A stretch of DNA of 64,000 nt from a virus: the IMG/VR virus record IMGVR_UViG_3300028364_000014, positions 124,001 through 188,000 of that record; one strand, 5' to 3'. The translations under genes and the position numbers were made by a program. Shown piece by piece: positions 8,643 to 16,612 of this stretch; the first letter of the stretch is position 1, and every line of letters begins with the position of its first letter. The notes below the pieces were generated by a model. The model ran no database searches and was not told the DNA's origin. It saw only the letters and a list, made by a program, of their open reading frames with translations.

Positions 8643-9632
8643 TTGGAATTAATAGGGCATGAAAATACAAAAAGGAGAATTGGTGTAGCTGTTAAATCAG
8701 CTATAATTAGAAATAAAGCCCTACCTCATATTTTATTATCAGGAGCAGCTGGTTGTGGTAAAACTACCACAGCTAGATGGCTTGCAACACTTGGAGGGTA
8801 TGATTTTACCCCAGTTACTCCGTTAAGTTTAAAAACAGTTAAAGATGTATATACATTATTAGAAAAAATGAACCATTCTGGGTATAATAACACAGGAGAT
8901 CGTATTGGAAAAATAACACCTACTATCTTATTTTTTGATGAAATTCATCAAATGCCTGTAATAGCGCAAGAAATACTTGGAGTAGCTATGGAACGTTTTC
9001 TTTTGGATTCTGATAAGTCTAAAAGTTACATTTGGTTACCTTATTTTACTATAGTTGGTGCAACTACAGACGATGGAATTTTAACTAAACCATTCAGAGA
9101 CAGGCTTAAAATGAAATTTATTTTTGAACCCTACTCTGATGAAGAGATGGAAGAGATTGTGAAATTTCATGCAATTCAACAAAAATTAATTATTACTGAA
9201 GGGGCTGTTACTGGGATTACCCAACGAAGTAGAGGTGTACCAAGAATAATGGTAAATAATTTAGAAGTTGTTAGGGATGTAATGCTTAGTAATGGAGCTA
9301 AAGTAATATCATCTAAGTTAGTTGATTTTGCGTTTAATTCCATAGACGTAGACCCTACTGGACTTACTAAAGTAGAAGTAAAAATTCTTAAGTCCTTATA
9401 TGAAACAAGCGGTCCAATAGGATTAGATAATTTAGCAATTATTACTAATGAATCGCCAAAAACAATCTCTCAATCACTCGAACCTTTTCTTATTAGGAGA
9501 GGCTTACTTTTAAGACAAGCAAAAGGAAGAGCTATAACCGAAAAAGGGAAAGAATATCTTGAAACTATGGGTCATATAACTAGTAAAAACACTGATAAAT
9601 CTTACATAGATGTATCCCATGTAAGGATGTAG
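8643..9632 (+). CDS. ruvB: RuvB-like Holliday-junction branch-migration ATPase
   Basis: 329 residues. AAA+ ATPase with Walker A GAAGCGKT (34-41), Walker B LFFDEIH (97-102), sensor-1 VGATT and an arginine-finger region KPFRDRLKMKF, then a sensor-2 RSRGVPR and a C-terminal winged helix (KILKSLYETSG...) as in RuvB. It would pump DNA through Holliday junctions, normally with RuvA; no RuvA is seen in the window. A TTG start is used, preceded by a perfect AAAGGAG SD. Length matches bacterial RuvB (about 335). Confidence 0.9.
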   Translation: MELIGHENTKRRIGVAVKSAIIRNKALPHILLSGAAGCGKTTTARWLATLGGYDFTPVTPLSLKTVKDVYTLLEKMNHSGYNNTGDRIGKITPTILFFDEIHQMPVIAQEILGVAMERFLLDSDKSKSYIWLPYFTIVGATTDDGILTKPFRDRLKMKFIFEPYSDEEMEEIVKFHAIQQKLIITEGAVTGITQRSRGVPRIMVNNLEVVRDVMLSNGAKVISSKLVDFAFNSIDVDPTGLTKVEVKILKSLYETSGPIGLDNLAIITNESPKTISQSLEPFLIRRGLLLRQAKGRAITEKGKEYLETMGHITSKNTDKSYIDVSHVRM

Positions 9633-9638
9633 GTATTT

Positions 9639-10436
9639 ATGATAAAATACAAAGTAATAACAGAAAAAGACTTAACTAGCACTGATACAGAAGCATTCCC
9701 TAAGTATTTACTTGGAGATACACTAATTGATGCAGAAGAGACCTTTACTTGTTTTGAAAAATACATCAATAATCTTGCTACTTCTTACCATTTTATAACA
9801 GGAATAGATAAAAGTGAGTTTTTTGGTGATGCTGTAATAGCCTTAGGCAAAGCCAGAAGAGACTTTGATATTAAAAGAAGTAATAATTTTATAGCTTATG
9901 CAAAATTTCTTATCGTGGATTCTATGAATGAGTGTATAAGAAATAACATAGCCATTGTTAAAATACCTTCGTATATCTATAAAGCTCATAGAATTATAGC
10001 AAGGATCAAATTACTTGCTGTAAATAATTGTGCAAATATTACTGATGTATTATATAGTGATGATTATCTTGTTTCTGAATCGGTAAAATTAAAAATTAAT
10101 GAGGATAAAAATAAATTGAAAAGAGCCGCAGAGAGGGCAAATTTACCTTATAGAGAGCTTATTAAACGAGCCGAGTACCTTCCATTGACGTTGAGTAAAG
10201 AGGATGGTATGAAGAACTTAATACACTCTAACAAGACACACGACGCAATGTTAGCAAAAATTGTTGTTGATACAATAACCCCATTACTAGATAAAGATGA
10301 AAAATCTATTGCAGAAATGTTGATGAAGGATTTACCCAGATCAGAGATTAGTAAAAAGCTTGGAAGATCTGATGATTGGATTCTTAGTAGAATGGATAAA
10401 ATTAAAAATAAAATTACTGGTAAATTTTTAAAATAA
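9639..10436 (+). CDS. Sigma-factor-like protein
   Basis: 265 residues. Residues 30-105 resemble sigma-70 region 2: an acidic helix (KSEFFGDAVIALGKARRDFD) followed by the NFIAYAKFLIVDSMNECIRNN core-binding pattern. The C-terminal 45 residues (IAEMLMKDLPRSEISKKLGRSDDWILSRMDKIKNKI) look like a region-4 helix-turn-helix. It may direct RNA polymerase to phage promoters. It starts 6 nt after ruvB. Group assignment is uncertain because region 3 is not clear. Confidence 0.65.
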   Translation: MIKYKVITEKDLTSTDTEAFPKYLLGDTLIDAEETFTCFEKYINNLATSYHFITGIDKSEFFGDAVIALGKARRDFDIKRSNNFIAYAKFLIVDSMNECIRNNIAIVKIPSYIYKAHRIIARIKLLAVNNCANITDVLYSDDYLVSESVKLKINEDKNKLKRAAERANLPYRELIKRAEYLPLTLSKEDGMKNLIHSNKTHDAMLAKIVVDTITPLLDKDEKSIAEMLMKDLPRSEISKKLGRSDDWILSRMDKIKNKITGKFLK

Positions 10437-10467
10437 AAAAAAATAAACAATTAAAAGGAGACTAAAA

Positions 10468-11859
10468 ATGAGAACATTAGAAGCTTTATGTAAACTTAAT
10501 GATACAAAGGCTGAGGTGTATCTTGTTGGGGGCTTCGTTAGAGATTTCATAAGAAGAAAGAAAAATAAAGACCTAGATATAGTAGTACGCTATATGGCAT
10601 TGTCTCAAATTTCTGACTTTTTAAGTACACACGGTAAAGTAAAAGAATTAATAATACATCGTAATCATGGACCAAAAGCTGACCCAATTAAATTTTTGTC
10701 TTTTTTCGGAAGTGATGGTGTAGAAGCTCAAATTACAACTGTGAAGGGTTCCGGTGAAGATCGAAACCCAAATGCGACGCTAAAACAAGACGGAAAACAT
10801 AGAGATTTTACAATAAATTCAATGTATCTTCCTGTTAATAATATAACATCAAAAGCAGTTATTGATCATTTTGGTGGAAAAAACGATATTGCTGCAAAAC
10901 AAGTCTTAACCGTAGGATCAGCAAAAGCAAAATTTGTAAAATCTCCAATTCGTATATTACGAGCATTTTCCATAGCCGCTCGAACAGGCTACAACATACA
11001 TGATCATGTTAAAGTAGCCATAAGTGCAAATGTACATCTATTAGCCGGAGTGCCTATGGAGGCTATTAGGGCTGAATTTGAGGACATACTTTTAAGTGCT
11101 AAACCATCAAAATATTTTAAAATGATGCAAAAACTTGGGGTATTAAAAATGATACTTCCAGAGCTAGAAGCTACTGTAGACTGCAAACAAGACAAAAGAT
11201 ACCATAAATACAACGTATTTGAACACTTGTTATACTCATGTGATAATATCGAGCCAGATTTAATTTTACGTTTAGCAGCAATTCTACATGATATTGGAAA
11301 GCCTGCTTCACGAAATAAAATTAATAATCACGTTACCTTCTATAAACATGAGGTTTATGGGGCTAGACTAGCTCGCGTTATACTTAAACGATTAAGGTAC
11401 GACAAGGTAACTATCAACAAAGTAACTCATTTAGTAAGAATGCATATGTACCACTATACCAGAGAATTTACTGATGCAGCTGTACGTAGATTCATTGTAA
11501 ATGCAGGTATTACTAAAGATAATATAGAAAATTTGGCGGATCTTCCATTATTTAAAGTAAGAGCAGCAGAACGGCTTGGAAATGGGTTTAAGAAAACCAA
11601 AAAAACCCAAAAGCAGTATGATTATGAGGATAGAATTAAATCAGTGTTTGAATCTAGTGCTGGATTCTCTATAAATGATTTAGCTATTGACGGTAATGAC
11701 CTAATGGACACTTTTAGTATGCCTCCTGGTAGAAATATCGGAGAACTTTTAAAGTATTTACTTAGTCTTGTAATGAGTACACCGGATATTAATAATAAAA
11801 AAGATCTTCTTAGGGCATCACTTGAATTTATTATAAATGAAAAAGAAAAACATGAATAA
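10468..11859 (+). CDS. cca: tRNA CCA-adding enzyme / poly(A) polymerase family nucleotidyltransferase with HD domain
   Basis: 463 residues. Class-II nucleotidyltransferase head: VGGFVRD (20-26), KDLDIVV with the two catalytic Asp (34-40), RDFTINSMYL, and RILRAFSIAARTGY (neck). A C-terminal HD domain is present (LAAILHDIGKPASR and HVTFYKHEVYGA). The enzyme would add or repair CCA ends on tRNA. This fits the window, because most of its tRNA genes do not encode CCA. SD AAAAGGAG. Poly(A) polymerase activity cannot be excluded. Confidence 0.85.
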   Translation: MRTLEALCKLNDTKAEVYLVGGFVRDFIRRKKNKDLDIVVRYMALSQISDFLSTHGKVKELIIHRNHGPKADPIKFLSFFGSDGVEAQITTVKGSGEDRNPNATLKQDGKHRDFTINSMYLPVNNITSKAVIDHFGGKNDIAAKQVLTVGSAKAKFVKSPIRILRAFSIAARTGYNIHDHVKVAISANVHLLAGVPMEAIRAEFEDILLSAKPSKYFKMMQKLGVLKMILPELEATVDCKQDKRYHKYNVFEHLLYSCDNIEPDLILRLAAILHDIGKPASRNKINNHVTFYKHEVYGARLARVILKRLRYDKVTINKVTHLVRMHMYHYTREFTDAAVRRFIVNAGITKDNIENLADLPLFKVRAAERLGNGFKKTKKTQKQYDYEDRIKSVFESSAGFSINDLAIDGNDLMDTFSMPPGRNIGELLKYLLSLVMSTPDINNKKDLLRASLEFIINEKEKHE

Positions 11860-11969
11860 TGAGCATTCAAAAAATATTAAAAACGATAAAAATATCAGAA
11901 AAAACTTCAATAGCTATTGATGTGATTCTTAGTAAGATTAGAGATGGTATTTTTGAAGATGGGAGGTAG
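11859..11969 (+). CDS. Small coupled ORF, 36 residues
   Basis: The ATG overlaps the cca stop codon (TAATG), a typical translational-coupling arrangement. The product (MSIQKILKTIKISEKTSIAI...) is a short amphipathic helix-like peptide without a recognised family. Confidence 0.45.
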   Translation: MSIQKILKTIKISEKTSIAIDVILSKIRDGIFEDGR

Positions 11970-12362
11970 GAGTTTGACGATCATTGTAACGCTTGTTACA
12001 GTGTTTATATAGAGTAAATATGAAAACTCTGTGGTTCCAGGCTATCAACAAGTAGGGTTCCGAAAAGGAATTGCAAACGTGTTCGCCTATAGTAACTAAA
12101 CATTAAAGCATATACCAGGAATTGATGCGGTATCAGCTAATGTAACTGATTAGGGAAATAACTTTTAGGGGTTTTAGTTGACACATCCTCTTGACAGCAA
12201 AAATTCAACTCCGATCTTTTTATTAGAAGCTCATCTGCAATAATAAAATAATACATTAGCACATATACGAAGTAAAGTTCAAATCTTACTAATGTTTGAG
12301 AATTTCATGTTTTCTTGATAAAGATAAACAGAGGTTAAATTAGAAATCTTTATCTAAAAGCA
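11970..12362 (+). other. Non-coding 0.4-kb stretch at the start of the RNA-rich region
   Basis: No convincing ORF. Several hairpins are visible: GTAAC-GCTT-GTTAC at about 11987-12000, a GTTCC-GAAAA-GGAAT hairpin near 12056, and AGTTGA/TCAACT around 12177-12210. Near 12252-12291 an ACATTAG/CTAATGT stem closes a T-arm-like GTTCAAAT loop but no D- or anticodon arm, suggesting a decayed tRNA 3' half. The first bases (GAGTTTGA...) superficially resemble a 16S rRNA 5' end, which I do not consider significant. Probably structured or decayed RNA. Confidence 0.4.
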
Positions 12363-12443
12363 CGGAGGGAAGTCCAAAGGGACGTTATTATATAGATGGG
12401 ATACCTCATTGATATAATAAGTGGTTCGAATCCACACCTCCGA
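12363..12443 (+). tRNA. tRNA-like gene with non-canonical anticodon region
   Basis: A CGGAGG/CCTCCG acceptor stem, a GTCC/GGAC D-type arm with only four loop bases and a standard T-arm (GTGG-TTCGAAT-CCAC) are present. The anticodon arm is replaced by a 9-bp stem (TTATTATAT/ATATAATAA) with an 18-nt loop that itself can form a small hairpin. No anticodon can be assigned. It is either a decayed tRNA or a tRNA-like RNA. No CCA is encoded. Confidence 0.5.
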
Positions 12444-12698
12444 TAAGGTACTTATAAATTATAAAATACGTTATATAAAAACTGAACAATCGCCGTTACA
12501 CTGCACAGACTATTATAGTCAATAAGTCAGTAAAAACCGCTACTTCTGTCACTGTATATAAAATTTTATAACTTGAATCTTAAGTTCGAGTGGGTTAGGG
12601 GTGGGAAATTATAAGTTATCTTAAAAGTGAGTACAATTGGTTTTGTATTTATTTCTCCTTGATTAAAGCAAAGAGTTGTCATGGGCTCTTTGCAAACA
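12444..12698 (+). other. Non-coding structured stretch upstream of RNA motif copy 1
   Basis: No gene is supported. Inverted repeats include GACTA-TTA-TAGTC nested in ACTGA/TCAGT (about 12481-12531), ATAACTT/AAGTTAT (about 12567-12620) and a perfect 8-bp hairpin GCAAAGAG/CTCTTTGC at 12668-12693 just before the motif. The last hairpin lacks a U-tract, so it is not a standard terminator. Confidence 0.4.
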
Positions 12699-12766
12699 GT
12701 AAAGACTGACTTGTTTTGGGTTATCATACTGGATTAGTACTCCCTAAAACTATTACTTGTCTTTAC
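12699..12766 (+). ncRNA. Three-helix RNA motif, copy 1
   Basis: Perfect 8-bp P1 (GTAAAGAC/GTCTTTAC). Inside it lie TGAC (CGAA in the other copies), P2 (GTTTTGGG with CTCCCTAAAAC), the conserved TTATCA, a small P3 (TACT/AGTA), then ATTACTT before P1'. It is the most divergent of five copies in this window. It lies 108 nt upstream of the next gene and has no U-tract. Confidence 0.65.
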
Positions 12767-12874
12767 ATAAGCTAAATACAAGCTTATTTTCTCCTTAAAT
12801 TGTATAGTAAGGTAATTGGGTTGGCTAATTACCTTACATAAGTAACTTAAACCTTTAATAGTTGAGGAATTCGT

Positions 12875-13291
12875 ATGATAGAGAATTTACCATTTCTTTT
12901 TGATTCAGATAAAGATAGTCCTTTCGATGATTGCTCTATGGCAGAAGATAATCTAAATAACCATGATCCTGACTTGTTTCAAGATTATGACACCTTGGAG
13001 TATGAAAACATCTATGATGATTGGGGAATAATTGACCCAATTAAAGATGGAATAAGACGAGGGGTTGACCGGGTAGGTGGTGAAGATTTCATGAAATATG
13101 TTATGCCATTTGCAGAAACAATGGCTGATTATAGCTCAGAAATCCTTAAAACTCAGTCAGAAGATAAACAACTTAAGTCAATGCATGAGGAATTGACAGA
13201 AAATCGGAAAGAGTCTTTACCAAAAAGATCTTTTGAGCGGTTAGTATCAAAAGTAATTTCTGGTGAAATAAAACGTAATAATGTCAATTAG
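12875..13291 (+). CDS. Uncharacterised acidic protein
   Basis: 138 residues. The first half is strongly acidic (many Asp, with DSDKDSPFDDCSMAEDN) and probably disordered; the second half is a basic helical tail (KRSFERLVSKVISGEIKRN). SD GAGG. No family recognised. It precedes the second ATP-grasp gene by 16 nt and may share its operon. Confidence 0.5.
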   Translation: MIENLPFLFDSDKDSPFDDCSMAEDNLNNHDPDLFQDYDTLEYENIYDDWGIIDPIKDGIRRGVDRVGGEDFMKYVMPFAETMADYSSEILKTQSEDKQLKSMHEELTENRKESLPKRSFERLVSKVISGEIKRNNVN

Positions 13292-13307
13292 TTAATAAAG
13301 GTAAGAA

Positions 13308-14075
13308 ATGAAGAACTTATCAATGATTGGTAGACCTGGTTCTAAATCCGTAAAAAATATAGTTAAAATTACTGGAATTCCAAAATACAGGAAGACTGCT
13401 AAAGTTCTTATTAATTATGGGTTGGCTGGTAAAAAAATGGAACAGTTTATTAGAAACTTCCCATCAGCTAGAGGAAAATATTTTATCAACCAGTATGTTG
13501 GATGTTCAAAATATAAAGCGGTGAAGGAAGCTGAAAAGCAAAAAATCAAAGTTCCAAAAACCTATATGGTACTTCCAAATTTTGTAGAAAGTTCTAACTT
13601 TCTTACCAAAAGATTACATTCCCAAGGTGGAATAGGTATTGCCAAAGTAATAGGTAAGACCAAAAAAAACAATGAGTATTTTCAAGAATTTATTAGTGAT
13701 CGTAGATATGAATTACGTGTTCATGCCTTCGCATGGATTCCCCAAGAAGAATGGGTTTTACAAAAACGTTTTGGGCTACCAAATGAAATTGCTTGGAATT
13801 TTCATAATGGTGGTAGATTTCAATCTATTAAAAGCACTAATGGTTATAATTTATTTAAAAAAGCTAAAGAAATTTCACAAAAGATTCTTAAAATACGAAA
13901 AATGGCATTTGGTGCTGTAGATTTAATAGTAAATTCTTCTGGGGAGATATATTTTATTGAAATTAATTCCGCTCCTGGGTTTACTGGATTAAGTCAACCA
14001 ATTTATGTAAACGCTTTTAATAAATTAAAATCTATGGCAGAAAATGATGTTTTGAAGTTGTGCAATAAAAGGTAA
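13308..14075 (+). CDS. RimK-like ATP-grasp ligase
   Basis: 255 residues. The C-terminal half carries the ATP-grasp signature: RRYELRVHAFA, KKAKEISQKILKIRKMAFGAVDLIV (split by one residue run) and the Mg-binding FIEINSAPGFTG. A Gly-containing loop LHSQGGIGIAKVIG (about residues 105-118) corresponds to the phosphate-grasping loop. RimK and related enzymes add amino acids to protein C-termini or make dipeptides. With the ATP-grasp at 6181 it gives two such ligases within 8 kb. The substrate is unknown; the SD is AAAGGTAAG. Confidence 0.75.
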   Translation: MKNLSMIGRPGSKSVKNIVKITGIPKYRKTAKVLINYGLAGKKMEQFIRNFPSARGKYFINQYVGCSKYKAVKEAEKQKIKVPKTYMVLPNFVESSNFLTKRLHSQGGIGIAKVIGKTKKNNEYFQEFISDRRYELRVHAFAWIPQEEWVLQKRFGLPNEIAWNFHNGGRFQSIKSTNGYNLFKKAKEISQKILKIRKMAFGAVDLIVNSSGEIYFIEINSAPGFTGLSQPIYVNAFNKLKSMAENDVLKLCNKR

Positions 14076-14080
14076 AAGAT

Positions 14081-14851
14081 ATGATATATGATTATGGTAG
14101 AATAATTAAACCTCCAAGATCAAAACATTGTTATAAAATTAATTTTGGTATGTCTCTATTGTCTATAAAAGACGAACAAATTTGTCGTTTTGTTTCTTGT
14201 AAAGACCGTCTTCAAGATTATTTTAAAACAACATATTACAAGGAACGTGAAAAAGATGATTATCACTCATTTTTTCCAGAAAATGAAGACCCTTTTCCTT
14301 GTACTGAAAAACTAAAACTATTGTTACTACTTGACACCACTAAACACACTGTCAGAGAGTTTTCTGGGGCATTAGATAATTGGCATGTGATTGAAGATTT
14401 TGCAGGTATTGAAAGAACTAAGTCCGAATTAGTGAAATACGATAATACCTCTAAAATAGGAAAAGAAAAACTAGTATTGCTAACTGGCGATAAAATGTAT
14501 ACAAAAAAACTACAGCTACTATCAGCAATGACTTTATTTTTAAGATTTGGGTTTTTTAATCCTACATTTAGTATAAAAAGTATAAAAGATTTAAATACTT
14601 CATTTAAAGAAGTAATACATAACAACAAAGCTTATGAAGTTAAAGATAAATATCATATGGGAGCAGTTATCAACTTAATACCTTCTATTTTTAAAAATAA
14701 AGATGAGTTATTTGAAGGGCTTGTTGAATCTGATCTATTTCCTTTAGGAAATCCTTTAATGTTTCATTCACGTTCTGGTATCGTCGCTTTGTGTGAAGAA
14801 ACAAGTGTCGTTAAGGAATTAAATACCAGGATGTGTAATTTAAAAAAGTAA
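14081..14851 (+). CDS. Uncharacterised protein next to RimK-like gene
   Basis: 256 residues, mixed alpha/beta, no recognised motif. It starts 5 nt after the ATP-grasp stop behind an AAAAGGT SD and is the last gene before the non-coding stretch at 14.9 kb, so the two are probably co-transcribed. Visible features are a Leu-rich strand (KLKLLLLLDTT) and a hydrophobic segment (LLSAMTLFLRFGFFNPTF). A role with the ligase is only inferred from position. Confidence 0.5.
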   Translation: MIYDYGRIIKPPRSKHCYKINFGMSLLSIKDEQICRFVSCKDRLQDYFKTTYYKEREKDDYHSFFPENEDPFPCTEKLKLLLLLDTTKHTVREFSGALDNWHVIEDFAGIERTKSELVKYDNTSKIGKEKLVLLTGDKMYTKKLQLLSAMTLFLRFGFFNPTFSIKSIKDLNTSFKEVIHNNKAYEVKDKYHMGAVINLIPSIFKNKDELFEGLVESDLFPLGNPLMFHSRSGIVALCEETSVVKELNTRMCNLKK

Positions 14852-15140
14852 TTTGTAGTATTTCGATTAGTTACTAGATATAATACCACTAAAAATATAG
14901 GTATTAATTCTTTGATAACTAGTTTTAAACGCAAGAGGCCATACATGGTATGAGCCGATTGTTAAGATTTAATTCTTTGTTATTAATTAATAACACTGAT
15001 AACCTTGAATTAGATGAGAGCGCGTGGGTTGGTGGGTGGGCGAGCCGGTGCCGGAGGCGGTAAATCCTTCGGCTTATTAAAAGCTTCATGAGAAGCAAAC
15101 GCATAAAGCGTGGTAGACATAACTAACCTCCTTTTGATGA
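14852..15140 (+). other. Intergenic stretch with GC-rich P-loop-like mini-ORF
   Basis: Mostly AT-rich and without genes, except for a strikingly GC-rich block at about 15015-15070. Two coupled mini-ORFs are readable there: 15014-15091, 25 residues containing RAGAGGGKSFGLLKAS, which fits the P-loop pattern [AG]x4GK[ST], and 15088-15126, a 12-residue basic peptide (MRSKRIKRGRHN), overlapping as ATGA. The strong terminator at 15141 follows. No SD is clear. This may be a fragment of an ATPase gene such as a terminase. Confidence 0.35.
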
Positions 15141-15181
15141 GGGAGCTAAGATTATATTACAATTTTAGCTCCCATTTTTTT
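15141..15181 (+). terminator. Rho-independent terminator
   Basis: Perfect GGGAGCTAA/TTAGCTCCC stem, A-T-rich loop, followed by A and a run of seven T. It ends transcription from the upstream unit before the RNA motif copy 2 and a tRNA-like gene. Confidence 0.9.
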
Positions 15182-15207
15182 ATCTTATTTTATTAATTTG
15201 TATACAC

Positions 15208-15293
15208 TAGTGAAAAACCGAATACAATGGGTTATCAAAATCCGGTCTTAAGAACCAGATCTCTATCCACTGTAATACACTTGTTTTTCACTA
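15208..15293 (+). ncRNA. Three-helix RNA motif, copy 2
   Basis: P1 is an 11-bp perfect stem (TAGTGAAAAAC/GTTTTTCACTA). Between the strands come CGAA, P2 (TACAATGG with CCACTGTA, one mismatch), TTATCA, a variable P3 region (GGT...ACC) and ATACACTT. It lies 33 nt before a tRNA-like gene. P1 differs in sequence from the other copies yet stays fully paired, so base pairing rather than sequence is conserved. Confidence 0.7.
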
Positions 15294-15325
15294 TATATAT
15301 TTAATTTTTGTAAAATTTATTGCCG

Positions 15326-15402
15326 GGCTAATTAACTCAATAGGTAGAGTATAAGGTTTAAAAAAAATCTTAATGTTTCTGGTTCAAATCCAGAATTAGC
15401 CA
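15326..15402 (+). tRNA. tRNA-like gene, anticodon loop expanded by poly-A (possible tRNA-Leu UAA)
   Basis: Perfect acceptor (GGCTAAT/ATTAGCC), D-arm (ACTC/GAGT with GG in the loop) and T-arm (TCTGG-TTCAAAT-CCAGA). The anticodon stem TAAGG/TCTTA encloses an 11-nt loop of three T and eight A instead of seven bases. The simplest reading places UAA as anticodon with four extra A, but the short variable region is not Leu-like. The identity is open. No CCA encoded. Confidence 0.6.
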
Positions 15403-15443
15403 CAATATAATAATAAACTTATCTTTAATTATGGAATTAAATT

Positions 15444-16067
15444 ATGAGAATAGACGAAAAAGGGTTTTTAGTTTTTGACGTCGAAACTTCTGGACTTTAT
15501 AATAACGATTATCCAGCATATGACAAACAACAAGCTTGGATTGTTCAATTTGCTGGGCAAATTCTTGATAACAACTTAAAACTAGTAAGAGAAATTTCTT
15601 TATTACTTAAACCACCTTTTCCTGATGCAGTAATAGAAGAGAAAGCCGAAGAAACACACGGTATATCTCTGGCTGAGTGTTGGAAAGATGGAGTAAGTCC
15701 AGGAAAAGTACGATTATTTCTTAAACCGGTATTTGAAGGTAAATTAAGACTAGTAGGACATAACGTCAATTTTGATAGTAAGTTCTTACATAGATTTACT
15801 GCCAACAAAGCTGAAAGAGCGCAATTAATTGAAGCCTTCAAACAAGGTATTTGTACTATGCGTTCTGGTACTAGTATATGTAAATTACCACCAACTAAGG
15901 CAATGCTTAAGTATAAAAATCTTAAGTATAAAAATCCAAAACTAGAAGAGTTACATGAGTTCTTATTCAATGAGAAATTTGTTGGTGCCCATGATGCTCT
16001 CAATGATGTTAAAGCCACAGTACGTTGCCTACGTGAGATGATAAAAAGGGGTGCGATAAGGCTTTAG
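15444..16067 (+). CDS. DnaQ-like 3'-5' exonuclease (DEDDh)
   Basis: 207 residues. Exo I FLVFDVETSGL (residues 8-18), Exo II HNVNFDSKFLHRF and Exo III HDALNDVKATV with the catalytic His give a complete DEDDh set. Such enzymes proofread, or degrade single-stranded DNA or RNA. The SD is weak (TGGAATTAA). It is a stand-alone exonuclease domain; no polymerase is adjacent. Confidence 0.85.
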   Translation: MRIDEKGFLVFDVETSGLYNNDYPAYDKQQAWIVQFAGQILDNNLKLVREISLLLKPPFPDAVIEEKAEETHGISLAECWKDGVSPGKVRLFLKPVFEGKLRLVGHNVNFDSKFLHRFTANKAERAQLIEAFKQGICTMRSGTSICKLPPTKAMLKYKNLKYKNPKLEELHEFLFNEKFVGAHDALNDVKATVRCLREMIKRGAIRL

Positions 16068-16075
16068 GAGTTATT

Positions 16076-16222
16076 ATGAAATGTATTAAAAACACAAAAG
16101 GAAAGGTAATTAGAGTTACCAACTTACTTGCCGAAGAACGCGTAGATTCTGGAGATTATAAGTACTGCGGTAAAGCAGAATGGAAGAAACAATCTAAAAA
16201 GAAAGCTTCTGTATCAATCTAA
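16076..16222 (+). CDS. Small basic protein, 48 residues
   Basis: Good SD (TAGGAG) 5 nt before the ATG. The product begins MKCIKNTKGKVIRVTNLLA and ends in a Lys-rich tail after YCGKAEWKKQSKKK. No family recognised; compact phage proteins of this type are often nucleic-acid binding. Confidence 0.55.
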   Translation: MKCIKNTKGKVIRVTNLLAEERVDSGDYKYCGKAEWKKQSKKKASVSI

Positions 16223-16284
16223 AGTAGAAGCTCTCCTATCGTGGTCGGACTCTTCTTTAGAGTTCAGAAATAAAATTGAATAAT

Positions 16285-16362
16285 GTCCGTATAGCTCAAT
16301 CTGAATAGAGCAATGACCTTCTAAGTCGTAGATTTTCGGAGGTTCGAATCCTCCTGCGGATA
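16285..16362 (+). tRNA. tRNA-Arg (UCU)
   Basis: Complete cloverleaf: GTCCGTA/TGCGGAT acceptor with wobble ends, GCTC/GAGC D-arm, ATGAC/GTCGT anticodon stem with loop CTTCTAA (anticodon TCT), GGAGG/CCTCC T-arm. No encoded CCA. Confidence 0.9.
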
Positions 16363-16374
16363 CAAGGAAAAATC

Positions 16375-16599
16375 ATGAAAGAATACAAATTAGATTTACA
16401 TGGTGTTAGACATGTAAATGCTAGGCAATTAGTAATCTCTCTCATAGAAAAGTATTGGAATGTACAAGCAGAGTTAAAAATTATCACCGGTAACAGTTTG
16501 AAAATGAAAGGTATAGTTATAAAAGTAATTAAAGAATATGATCTACCTTATCAAGTAAGTGAAATGTGCAGGGGATTTTTAATTACTTGGACGGGATAA
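16375..16599 (+). CDS. Smr-domain protein
   Basis: 74 residues, almost exactly one Smr domain. It has the LDLHGVRHVNARQLV motif at the N-terminus and a central KIITGNSLKMKGIVIKVI strand-helix in place of the usual H-G-K-G-x-G. Stand-alone Smr proteins nick or bind DNA or RNA. The altered G-x-G-like motif may reduce activity. SD AAGGAAAAATC. It follows tRNA-Arg by 12 nt. Confidence 0.75.
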   Translation: MKEYKLDLHGVRHVNARQLVISLIEKYWNVQAELKIITGNSLKMKGIVIKVIKEYDLPYQVSEMCRGFLITWTG

Positions 16600-16612
16600 A
16601 GGAACTTATACA

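Noticed and set aside
11970-12000. GAGTTTGA...ATCATTG...AACGC resembling a 16S rRNA 5' end
   Set aside because: Short, needs an internal insertion and nothing downstream matches 16S; judged chance.
12699-12710. GTAAAGACTGAC identical to a stretch of tmRNA
   Set aside because: Twelve bases only; no other tmRNA feature; explained by the three-helix motif.
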